From Acidobacteriota bacterium (GTDB lineage: Bacteria > Acidobacteriota > UBA6911 > JACOSC01): 39,848 nucleotides of DNA. Below the pieces are notes generated by a model. It saw only the letters and a program-made list of their open reading frames with translations, was not told the origin of the DNA and ran no database searches. This document shows, in pieces, positions 33,513-39,848 of this stretch. Positions within the stretch are counted from its first letter, which is position 1, and the number at the start of each line of letters is the position of its first letter. Both the position numbers and the translations under genes were made by a program. The stretch is taken from contig JACOSC010000014.1 in the NCBI GenBank assembly GCA_016179055.1, forward strand, positions 1 to 39,848. The letters run 5' to 3'.

Positions 33513-34012
33513 TTCGATCATAAGCCTATCAGAACGTAGCGAAGCCGGCCCCACACGGGGGCGCTGGAGTTTGGACAATGGCCGCGGCCTCGGGCGATCC
33601 TTTCGTCCCGTCACTGCGATCGAGAGCCCCGCCATAGCCTGAAGCTTGTTCGCTTAGCTCCAAAGGAGCGAGCTGTAATAGCCAGGGGCAAGCGCAGCGC
33701 CGCCCCTGGTACGTAACATGGCCGAAGCTATGCGCCCTGAAAGGGCGCGCTACCCTTCTGCTCGATGAATACGAATGGAAGACAACGATGACGGCATGAC
33801 AATCGATCTTCACTAGTGCGCCCTTTCAGGGCTTATGTGCTGGGGACGCTATCTTTCCAGGGGCGGCGCTGCGCTTGCCCCTGGCTATTATAGTCCGCTC
33901 CTTCGGAGCTTCGGATTGTAAGTGGCACCCCGCTCAATACTAAATGTCCAAACTCCAAGGCCCCCCTCACGGTGGGCTGGCTTTTGGCATCCGCACGTTT
34001 CTTATGATCGAA
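33513..34012. repeat. concentric foldback element, family A, copy 2
   Basis: 500 bp bounded by TTCGATCATAAG and CTTATGATCGAA, aligning end to end with the copy at 23942 and in the same orientation. The arms again contain the GGAGTTTGG/CCAAACTCC, CTCC-AAGGAG, CCAGGGGC-GCCCCTGG and GCCCTGAAAGGGC hairpins in mirrored order. The core contains the shared CTACCCTTCTGCTCGATGAA block. It starts 65 bases after the J-protein stop. Confidence 0.8.
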
Positions 34013-34644
34013 CGTCAGAAATGCTATTTTCAGCTTTATGTCCAATATGATAAAATATAAAATGCTTGGCCGGTGAGGGGGGGAGAGCTGCTCCCATCGA
34101 ATCGGGAGTGGTGGATTAAGAATTGCTTCTCCAGGGGTTGTTAAATAACCCCAGCGGCACGCGCCGCTTGCGTGGTGTACGTGGGTGGTGAGGTGACCGG
34201 TAAGATGCGGCTAGATAATGTTCATGCTCCAGCTAATCCGAGGGGAGCCGGCGAACTCCAGGCGGGCGTTGAGGAAAACTTAACTCCCGACCGGTATTGG
34301 CCGACCTCATGTAACCTTTTTTGTTCCCCAAGATTATTTCAAGTCGTATGGCTTTTTCGCTTTATAAATCTCTTATACAAGCTTGACACCGAGTTTCCCA
34401 ATCCTCTGCGTACTTATCCTGGCCAGATTTATTATCCGCTATTATATGGTCTCCAGCGGGCAAAGCGCCTAGCGACACCTGGGTCCTGCTTTGGCCTTTT
34501 CCGCGGCGATGGCGTCTATTATCACAACTCCATCGCGATCGCCGTAGCAGGACGCACGCGGACTCTCGCCGTAAGACCAGAGAGCCCTGCCGTAGCCTGG
34601 CACAGGTGCGGATTGAAACAATCGGTCTTCACATTGAGGTGTTT
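34013..34644. other. non-coding leader region before mreB
   Basis: About 630 bases. A 158-codon plus-strand frame (34172-34648) has no recognisable family and I do not support it. Two small hairpins are visible: CTCCC/GGGAG near 34091-34108 and GGGGTT/AACCCC at 34134-34152. A TTGACA at 34383 lacks a matching -10 box. A structured leader is possible but I recognise no riboswitch class. Confidence 0.4.
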
Positions 34645-35718
34645 ATGATTTGGAGAACGATCCGAAACTGGTTTGTCAATGATTTGGCCATCGACCTGGG
34701 AACAGTCAATACTTTGATTTACTCAAATGGGGCAGGGATCATTCTGCGGGAACCCTCGTCGATAGCCACCAACAAATATACCGGTCAGGTAGTTGCTCTC
34801 GGTCGGGAAGCCGAAGTGATGTTAGGCCGGGAACCCTATGGTGTGACCATTCACCATCCTTTGCAAGACGGCACGATCGCGGATTTTGATCTGGCCGAGA
34901 AGATGCTAAAAGGATTTATTCGCCGTTCGTGTGGCCGGCGAGGGAAGCGGCTACGTGTACTGTTGGCGCTGCCCACGTCAGCCACCGACGTGGAGCGCAA
35001 TGCGCTTTATGAGGCCGCCGAAAGGGCCGGCGCCAACCACATCGATCTCGTGGACGAAGGTCTGGCGGCCGCGCTCGGCACCGGCAATATCTCTGATGGG
35101 CGTAGCCGCATGATTGTCGACATTGGCGGCGGCACGACCAATTTTAGCATCGTTTCGGAACATGGGCTGATCTTTTCCTGGTGCCTGAAAATTGCGGGCA
35201 CGGAACTAACTGAATCGATCGTCGCCCACGCGCGGCACAATTACCATACATTGATAAGCTTTCAAGCCGCCGAGAGCGCCAAGTGGCAATTAGGTTCTGC
35301 CCAGATGTCTCAGACCCCGGAATCGGTAGAGATTATCGGAAAGTCAACCGCCGACGGCTCCCCCAAAACCATTAACTTTACCAACGCCGATGTATCGCAA
35401 TCGATCGAGAAGAGCCTACAGGCCATCATCGAAGGCGTGCGCTATACCCTGCTGCATACGTCGCCGGACGTTACCTCCGACATTTACCGGGCCGGCGTGA
35501 CGATTGCGGGTGGTGGTTCCTTGCTCAAGAACCTGGACCTCCGTTTACAAACGGAATTAGGCATTCCCGTGATTCGCGCCGAGCATCCCTTGGAAGCCGT
35601 GGCCTTGGGCGCCGGGAAACTGGTCGAGAACCCAGAGCTGCGACAGAAGCTGGACATGTTCTCGACCGTTTCAAAATGGGAGGGAACGGTCGTACCCGAG
35701 TATAATCTGATTCAATAG
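34645..35718 (+). CDS. mreB: rod-shape-determining protein MreB (actin-like)
   Basis: 357 residues from ATG 34645, chosen for GAGGT (34636-34640) just upstream; an earlier in-frame ATG at 34606 would add 13 atypical residues. Actin-fold landmarks: LAIDLGTVNTLIY (phosphate 1), EPSSIATN, HPLQDGTIADFDLAEKML, MIVDIGGGTTNFSIV (phosphate 2) and TIAGGGSLLKNLD (adenosine). The N-terminal MIWRTIRNWF is amphipathic, as expected for membrane attachment. MreB filaments guide lateral peptidoglycan synthesis. The usual downstream mreC and mreD are missing; about 930 repeat-filled bases follow instead. It could be a second, specialised MreB. Confidence 0.9.
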   Translation: MIWRTIRNWFVNDLAIDLGTVNTLIYSNGAGIILREPSSIATNKYTGQVVALGREAEVMLGREPYGVTIHHPLQDGTIADFDLAEKMLKGFIRRSCGRRGKRLRVLLALPTSATDVERNALYEAAERAGANHIDLVDEGLAAALGTGNISDGRSRMIVDIGGGTTNFSIVSEHGLIFSWCLKIAGTELTESIVAHARHNYHTLISFQAAESAKWQLGSAQMSQTPESVEIIGKSTADGSPKTINFTNADVSQSIEKSLQAIIEGVRYTLLHTSPDVTSDIYRAGVTIAGGGSLLKNLDLRLQTELGIPVIRAEHPLEAVALGAGKLVENPELRQKLDMFSTVSKWEGTVVPEYNLIQ

Positions 35719-35868
35719 TCATAGGGCTGCGAAGCGTCCAGCCCCGGCCGTGGAAAGGTGGGGCGTTTGCGCATTTTGTGATTACTGTTCACGGGGATCG
35801 GGGGTCTGGGATCGGGGATCGGGAGTCAGAGGCGGAGGACCCGGGAGTGCCGATGACTGTTAGTCTCT

Positions 35869-35974
35869 GACAAGATGAAATTGTGCTGAAACGGGCAATA
35901 AAATTTTCAGGACGTGCCATTCGGGCCTTTATTCATGCGGGTATTTCATGATTTTGAAATCCGTCCGGGTTAGG
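35869..35974. repeat. interspersed repeat, family B, copy 2
   Basis: Starts GACAAGATGAAATTGTG like copy 1, continues TGAAACGGGCAAT, TTCGGGCCTTTATTCATGC and a TCATGATTT stretch, and ends CCGTCCGGGTTAGG. It is shorter than copy 1 in the middle. Confidence 0.6.
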
Positions 35975-36060
35975 CCTGTGGTTGCCTAATTCAATACCTC
36001 ATTAAATGGGTAATACATATTTGCCTTTACTCGGTCGCGCTTCGCGGCGGGGCGCAAAAA

Positions 36061-36287
36061 CAATCCCAAAGGGATTGTGGAACAAAGCCCAGGGTTGGCC
36101 GCGTCCCCGCGGCCAACCCTGGGGCTGCGATGCGAAATAGTTGCAACCCCCAAGGGGTTGCGGCACGACCAAGGTTCGCCGGGAACCGACACAACCCTGT
36201 TGGGGTTGCGAATGTCCGCCGACTTTTTCCCAGGGTAGCTCGCTCCTCGCCACCCTGGGCTTTGAGACAGAATCCCGATGGGATTCC
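36061..36287. repeat. mirrored seven-hairpin array
   Basis: Hairpins in order: CAATCCC/GGGATTG (36061-36077); a perfect 16-bp stem of CCCAGGGTTGGCCGCG with its complement (about 36088-36124); GCAACCCC/GGGGTTGC (36143-36161); GGTTC/GAACC (36173-36187); CAACCC/GGGTTG (36192-36208, right side GGGGTTG); CCCAGGGT/ACCCTGGG (36229-36259); GAATCCC/GGGATTC (36271-36287). The order of types is mirrored around the centre. Confidence 0.7.
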
Positions 36288-36406
36288 AACCTTCGTGATG
36301 CTTCAACCGCGCTTCATCATCAGTCCCAAACATCTCGTTCATCCTATTACTGCCAGTGCTTGTGAAGTCAATTGAATCAAATCGCAACTAGGCTTAACTG
36401 AGATTC

Positions 36407-36524
36407 TGAAACGGACATAATATTTTGGAGTGTTCATTCGGGCGTTTATTCATGAGGGTAATTCATGATTTCGAAACCCCCTTTTGATATTGTTGCTATT
36501 TGGTTCCGGCTCGTCCGTGTTAGG
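36407..36524. repeat. interspersed repeat, family B, copy 3
   Basis: TGAAACGGACATAATATTTT, TTCGGGCGTTTATTCATG, TTCATGATTT and the CTCGTCC...GTTAGG end match copies 1 and 2; the GACAAGATGAAATT start is degraded. It joins directly to the right part of the family C element. Confidence 0.55.
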
Positions 36525-36652
36525 AATTATTGTGCTTTAGAGATCGGGTGGTGGGTCGGATGCTTAACGGTTTGCGAAAGTCTTTGGAAGAGAAATCCAC
36601 GTAATATCGGCCGATCCCCGACTCCTGACCCCCGTGAACAGTTACGAAACCT

Positions 36653-37582
36653 CTATGGCTTAATTATCCGTATCGGGTAATTATCTATTAAAGGGGCCTG
36701 TTTATTTTGTTCGTAGATTCCCAAAGTATAAAGGCCCGCCTCGAAGGCCTCCTCATATAATTGAACCGAAATCGTTGCGAATGATTGGTCATCCTCAACG
36801 ACCGGCTGTGCTTGCCATTCCCAGCGCTTGCCCTGCGCTTGGGCGATCTGGACTGTATAGGTACGCGGCGGTTCCGGATCTACAGGGATCACTAACGTGA
36901 CCCATTTTATATTCGCAGGAAAGCGGATCTCCTTGGGGTTTCCGTAGGCCCCGCTTTTCCGGCTGGAGCGCAGGGTATCCTGGGGCCGTATTCGTAGGAA
37001 GGCCGCGGGTTGGGGTTGGGATATGCCGCGCAGCTTTTCCGCAAGGTGGGCTACCTGATCGCTCGCTTTACGCGCTTCCTGGACTAGACGCGCGGCTTCT
37101 AACGACTGGCTGTGATGTAACGCGCTGGCCTCTTTGAGTTCGCGGTTCATACGGACCATTTTGAGTATGAGATAGGGGAAGAGCAGCAGCAACAGTATGG
37201 CTATGGCCGCCGAGAAGGCCGGCGATGGACGCCATGTTCTGAGAGTCGGAAAGAGTGATGGTTTCGGCTCGACAAAGTCCTGCTCAGTATCTTGCGTTAG
37301 CCAGACTTCCGCTCGGCACTCTGGGCAGTCTTTTAAATGGCTTTCTAATCCCAGCCGTTTCGTCCGATGCATTCTTTTCTTTTGCAGGGCGTAATCTATA
37401 ATGTCGGCCGGAGCGAGATGCCGCCGGTTCCGCAAAGTATCGCCGATTTCCTTATCAAGACCCCGATCCCGGGCGCACGCCGGGCATTGCCGTATATGGA
37501 ACTCGACGAGAGACTTTTCTTCATCGCTCAAGAGGTTAAAACAAGCGACCTTCTCTTCCATCCCTGGATCATGGCATCTCAT
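36653..37582 (-). CDS. membrane-anchored zinc-finger anti-sigma factor with tandem HxxxCxxC motifs
   Basis: 309 residues. The cytoplasmic N-terminus has two zinc-binding anti-sigma signatures: H29-x3-C33-x2-C36 and H82-x3-C86-x2-C89. A single membrane helix (about 121-143, AAIAILLLLLFPYLILKMV) is followed by a likely coiled coil (about 145-185) and a periplasmic beta-rich domain of about 110 residues (WVTLVIPVDPEPPRTYTVQI). Zinc-finger anti-sigmas hold ECF sigma factors at the membrane until a signal releases them. The gene follows the ECF sigma gene on the same strand, after a 228-base spacer that contains a foldback repeat. The start could also be the ATG at residue 8. Confidence 0.8.
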   Translation of the reverse strand: MRCHDPGMEEKVACFNLLSDEEKSLVEFHIRQCPACARDRGLDKEIGDTLRNRRHLAPADIIDYALQKKRMHRTKRLGLESHLKDCPECRAEVWLTQDTEQDFVEPKPSLFPTLRTWRPSPAFSAAIAILLLLLFPYLILKMVRMNRELKEASALHHSQSLEAARLVQEARKASDQVAHLAEKLRGISQPQPAAFLRIRPQDTLRSSRKSGAYGNPKEIRFPANIKWVTLVIPVDPEPPRTYTVQIAQAQGKRWEWQAQPVVEDDQSFATISVQLYEEAFEAGLYTLGIYEQNKQAPLIDNYPIRIIKP

Positions 37583-37628
37583 GATGAGAACGCTCCTTCA
37601 AATATACTTTGAACGGTCACAAAGTAAA

Positions 37629-37706
37629 AGAACCGGTAGCGTTAGCGTCCGGGTTGACCCGTTGTGGAAGGGTTCCCCACCCGGTCGCTACCGCTCCCGG
37701 TTCTGT
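37629..37706. repeat. foldback repeat, family E, copy 2, between sigma and anti-sigma genes
   Basis: The left arm AGAACCGGTAGCG... and the right arm ACCCGGTCGCTACCGCTCCC plus GGTTCTGT are inverted repeats. The right arm is the reverse complement of the left arm at 14695. On the message it would lie between the sigma and anti-sigma coding regions and could reduce anti-sigma expression. Confidence 0.6.
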
Positions 37707-37810
37707 AAGGGTGGGACCCATAAAATCATAGTTTATGCCCGCTCGCCTTATATAAGACGAAGCTGGGCGACATTTCTGTACTATAATTTTCAGAAAAATC
37801 ACCGCGCAAC

Positions 37811-38326
37811 CTAATCCTTTCGCCACCCTGTGGCTTCTATAAAAGCCCGCATCTTCTTCTTGGCTCGGTAATAGAAAACATGAATGGTGTTAGGCGGCTT
37901 GTTTAGAATTACGCTGACTTCTTGCGGTTTGAGGCCGTGGAAGTCGATCAGCTCTACAATTTCCCTTTCAGCCGGCAGCAAGGCCTTCAGCGCCTGCTCC
38001 ACAAGCTGAAGCTGCTCCTGTGCGAGTAACTGCTCTTCCGGGTTTTTCTGATGAGGATGCAACGGCTCCGCCGGCATATCTTCCAGAGAAATGTCCTGCC
38101 GATGCGCCTTTCGTTTGATGTCCAGGCACAGATGTGAGGCCGTCATATGAATAAAAGAACCGAGTGCCTTGTCCACACGCAACTCTTTAATCCGCAGACA
38201 AACGCCCTGCCACACGTCCTCGGCGTCATTGCCGGCGCCATACCGCTCGGCCAGTCGCAGGACTTTCCACTTATAGCGAGTCTCCAGCTCTTTCAGGAAG
38301 TCCGGGGCATCGGATTTCTGCATCAT
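37811..38326 (-). CDS. ECF-type sigma70 factor
   Basis: 171 residues from the ATG at 38326, chosen for GGAG (CTCC at 38335-38338 on the plus strand) eight bases upstream; the frame stays open for 62 more codons without family resemblance. Region 2 spans about 8-60 (FLKELETRYKWKVLRLAERY, DAEDVWQGVCLRI). Region 4 is about 112-165 (LKALLPAEREIVELIDFHGL, PQEVSVILNKPPNTIHVFYYRAKKKM) with its helix-turn-helix. The linker is short, as in ECF factors. It directs RNA polymerase to a stress or envelope regulon. The zinc-finger anti-sigma encoded downstream is its likely inhibitor. Confidence 0.88.
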   Translation of the reverse strand: MMQKSDAPDFLKELETRYKWKVLRLAERYGAGNDAEDVWQGVCLRIKELRVDKALGSFIHMTASHLCLDIKRKAHRQDISLEDMPAEPLHPHQKNPEEQLLAQEQLQLVEQALKALLPAEREIVELIDFHGLKPQEVSVILNKPPNTIHVFYYRAKKKMRAFIEATGWRKD

Positions 38327-38438
38327 CGGCGCCACTCCGTCTGAAGTATAAAACAGGTGAGCGGGCATTTGCCAGGTATTTGTTAGGCGGAGTGCCGCCC
38401 AAAAATTCCTGAAGTTCGATCGTAAGGATTGTATTATG

Positions 38439-38939
38439 CTAAAAGCCGAGGAGTTGCCGCAGGCGAGCAATGTAGGTCTCTTGCGCCGCGCTGGTTGCGC
38501 GTAGCTGAGCATTTTCCGTTTCCAGCAATCGTTGTTTCGCAGCGGTCAGCGCTGCCAGTCGTTGTGATACCCTATGTTCCACTAATGCAGGGCGGTTCAA
38601 TTGCAGTAAAGCCATATGAAAACGTCCTGACTCGGTTAACGATATCAGCGCCCCCGTCTGCTGATCCTCTCGCACATACGCGGAAATCTCATCTCGCCGC
38701 GGGTGGAGCACTTGCCAACCGTGCGCCAGGTCGTTAGGGCTGGGAAAGAAATTGCTTTTGTATTGGTTGCACCGGATGCAGGCATAGACTAGATTGTCGT
38801 CACGATCATCCCCACCGGCGGAGACGGGTTGGAAGTGGTCGATCGTCAACTCGCCACCGGTATCGACTTCGGAGACGCCACAGTAACCGCAGCGATAGTT
38901 ATAGCGCTGCCGAACCTGCGCGTGCTTGGGATGGGCCAC
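38439..38939 (-). CDS. HNH endonuclease family protein
   Basis: 166 residues. The HNH core occupies about 14-63: C17/C20 and C54/C57 form the zinc-binding pairs, TIDHFQPV (32-39) carries the catalytic D34-H35, and N49 lies in DDRDDNLVYAC. The C-terminal half (about 105-166) is helical and probably coiled-coil (RLAALTAAKQRLLETENAQL). It starts five bases after the stop of a coiled-coil protein gene and forms an apparent three-gene unit with it and an antitoxin-like gene. HNH proteins cut or nick DNA; the role could be defence, mobile-element related or repair. Confidence 0.82.
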   Translation of the reverse strand: MAHPKHAQVRQRYNYRCGYCGVSEVDTGGELTIDHFQPVSAGGDDRDDNLVYACIRCNQYKSNFFPSPNDLAHGWQVLHPRRDEISAYVREDQQTGALISLTESGRFHMALLQLNRPALVEHRVSQRLAALTAAKQRLLETENAQLRATSAAQETYIARLRQLLGF

Positions 38940-38944
38940 AACCT

Positions 38945-39241
38945 TCAGTTCTCCACGCCCAAGAGCTGTCGCGTTCGCTCGCCCAAGGCCGCTTCGAGTC
39001 TTACAATCTCCGCGGCCAACGTATCGTGCTTTACGTGCAATTGTGTGTGTTCTGCTTCTAATGCCGCCAAGGCTGTCCGCGCCTGGCGCAGCGCGGCTAT
39101 GTCTCGGTTAAAGACTTCTTCTTGGTGTTGTAACTTTAATCCCGCTTCATACGCCGCTTGTTCTTCCGGGTTCAGACGCTCTCCGCGCGCGACGCGCAAA
39201 TGCAATACCCACCAAGTTTGGTACGAGGTTTCATGCATCAT
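38945..39241 (-). CDS. small coiled-coil protein encoded next to the HNH nuclease
   Basis: 98 residues, predicted cytosolic. After an aromatic N-terminus (MMHETSYQTWWVLHLRVARG) the protein is almost entirely heptad-like helix (RQARTALAALEAEHTQLHVK, then LAAEIVRLEAALGERTRQLL). No catalytic motif is seen. It lies five bases before the HNH start and 46 bases after the upstream antitoxin-like gene. It may be a binding partner of the HNH protein, whose C-terminus is also helical. Not recognised as a named family. Confidence 0.6.
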   Translation of the reverse strand: MMHETSYQTWWVLHLRVARGERLNPEEQAAYEAGLKLQHQEEVFNRDIAALRQARTALAALEAEHTQLHVKHDTLAAEIVRLEAALGERTRQLLGVEN

Positions 39242-39287
39242 TGTAATAGATCTTCCATTTCAGGTCACTTCAGTTCGTCTAAATGAT

Positions 39288-39521
39288 TTAAGGGGCCAGT
39301 TTCTCGAACTTCTTCATCCAATCTCGGCGAACCTCCACTAAATCTTTATCAATGTCCACATCGACAGGAAACTTCCCTTGCCAAGCACCGTAAAGCGGTT
39401 GGGCTTGTTTCCCTTCGCTTTGTCGCAATCGCTCAGCGATATGCTCGATCAGCAACAATTGCTCTTCCCGACTTAAGTCGTTCAGTGCGTTCTCAATTTC
39501 TTCCAGCTTTGATACGTTCAT
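39288..39521 (-). CDS. antitoxin-like small protein
   Basis: 77 residues: a helical N-terminus (LEEIENALNDLSREEQLLLIEHIAERLRQ), then LYGAWQGKFPVDVDIDKDL and a C-terminal VEVRRDWMKKFEKL. This layout resembles short antitoxins usually paired with PIN-domain toxins. Here no PIN gene adjoins; the downstream genes encode a coiled-coil protein and an HNH nuclease. The antitoxin reading is by pattern only. It is the first gene of the minus-strand group. Confidence 0.55.
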   Translation of the reverse strand: MNVSKLEEIENALNDLSREEQLLLIEHIAERLRQSEGKQAQPLYGAWQGKFPVDVDIDKDLVEVRRDWMKKFEKLAP

Positions 39522-39708
39522 CGTTAAATCTTCCCTGCCTTATTATGCCACTATCGGCGCGTTACTTCCAACGATTTGCCAAGGGGGGGTGCGTCAAAAA
39601 TATAGGTAGGAATGGACAAGAGATGGGGTTTTTCCGAGCATCTGAATGCGGGACAGCCTTCAGAATAAATCTTACCATCCCGCCAAGGCGGAAACACAAA
39701 GGCACTAA

Positions 39709-39764
39709 GGGTCTGCAACAAAATAAGTGTAGCAACTTAGTCTGGAACCTATTATAATTATGGT
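39709..39764 (+). mobile_element. probable left end of an insertion sequence
   Basis: GGGTCTGCAACAAAATAAGTG begins near 39709, just before a transposase start, with TATAAT at 39753-39758. The boundary is inferred from position; the other end is outside the window, so inverted repeats cannot be checked. Confidence 0.35.
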
Positions 39765-39848
39765 ATGGGTTTCGAAGCGGCGATTCGGGAGAAGTTCCGA
39801 TCTCTGGGCTTGCGTCGCGACGAGCATACACGGCGCCTCTGGGCCGCC
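39765..39848 (+). CDS. N-terminus of an ISAzo13-like transposase (runs off the window)
   Basis: ATG 39765 opens a frame of 28 codons to the edge: MGFEAAIREKFRSLGLRRDE continuing with HTRRLWAA. The pattern of an AAIR start, then LRRDEHTRRLWAA, matches my recollection of ISAzo13-family transposase N-termini (LDERxRRLxAAAEA). An alternative upstream ATG at 39760 is in another frame and gives no recognisable protein. The catalytic DDE part lies outside. Confidence 0.55.
   Translation, partial: MGFEAAIREKFRSLGLRRDEHTRRLWAA

Larger units (their letters stand above)
35781..36646. repeat. interrupted family C foldback element containing other repeats
   Basis: The left arm (ATTACTGTTCACGGGGATCG from 35781) and the right arm (CTCCTGACCCCCGTGAACAG then TTACG, to 36646) match the ends of the compact element at 10388-10569. 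The right internal part (TTTAGAGATCGGGTGG, CGGATGCTTAA) resumes near 36519. Between them lie two family B repeats flanking a seven-hairpin array. It fills the space between mreB and the anti-sigma gene, ending six bases from the anti-sigma stop. Confidence 0.6.

Noticed and set aside
34383-34416. TTGACA as -35 box of an mreB promoter
   Set aside because: No -10-like hexamer at 16-18 nt spacing; the nearest, TACTTA, is at 22 nt.
34172-34648. 158-codon plus-strand frame before mreB
   Set aside because: Its composition looks non-coding, no motif is recognised, and it overlaps the mreB start region in another frame.
38327-38512. 62-codon N-terminal extension of the ECF sigma factor
   Set aside because: The extension is unlike sigma region 2, and a GGAG site fits the internal ATG at 38326.

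Overview
The window looks like a chromosomal segment of a free-living Gram-negative bacterium with moderate GC. The outer membrane is inferred from an Oar-like TonB-dependent receptor with an N-terminal carboxypeptidase-regulatory-like domain. That receptor, the ECF sigma / zinc-finger anti-sigma pair, DUF4388/Roadblock proteins, an ISAzo13-like transposase end and many foldback repeats together fit Acidobacteriota or a neighbouring phylum. The assignment is tentative: there is no rRNA or universal marker set here, only cysS, ddl, mreB and one tRNA-Phe.

Layout. 1-117: tail of an unknown gene. 615-10252: one long plus-strand locus behind a good sigma70-like promoter. It holds two DPM-type GT2 glycosyltransferases (the second lacking the metal-binding DxD), a flippase-like membrane protein and four polytopic GT-C-like transferases, three of them translationally coupled. 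It reads as a machine that makes a polyprenyl-phosphate sugar, flips it and uses it outside the cytoplasmic membrane. 10971-14557: a signalling cluster of DUF4388-Roadblock, Roadblock-like, DUF4388 with C-terminal domains, and a sensor that stops after its HAMP domain. 15157-15633: DUF4149/TMEM205-like membrane protein. 15806-20459: the conserved PrkA kinase - YeaH/DUF444 - SpoVR trio, with GC hairpins in both spacers. 21093-23871: cysS and a Cys/Met-metabolism PLP enzyme. 24548-26947: TonB-dependent receptor.

27477-28840 (minus): beta-class DNA methyltransferase without a visible restriction partner, and tRNA-Phe(GAA). 29524-31032: AAA ATPase with a DUF4143-like C-terminus. 31328-35718: ddl, a zinc-finger-less DnaJ (CbpA-like) and an mreB without mreCD. 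36653-39521 (minus): a three-gene group (antitoxin-like protein, coiled-coil protein, HNH nuclease), then an ECF sigma factor and its zinc-finger anti-sigma. 39765 to the end: first codons of a transposase.

The most unusual aspect is the non-coding DNA. At least five families of foldback or interspersed repeats fill the gaps. Several are concentric: a long inverted repeat whose arms themselves consist of small palindromic hairpins in mirrored order (two ~500 bp copies at 23942 and 33513, a ~235 bp one at 20590, a seven-hairpin array at 36061). At 35781-36646 one element appears to be split by others. None encodes a recognisable transposase, so if mobile they would depend on an enzyme elsewhere.
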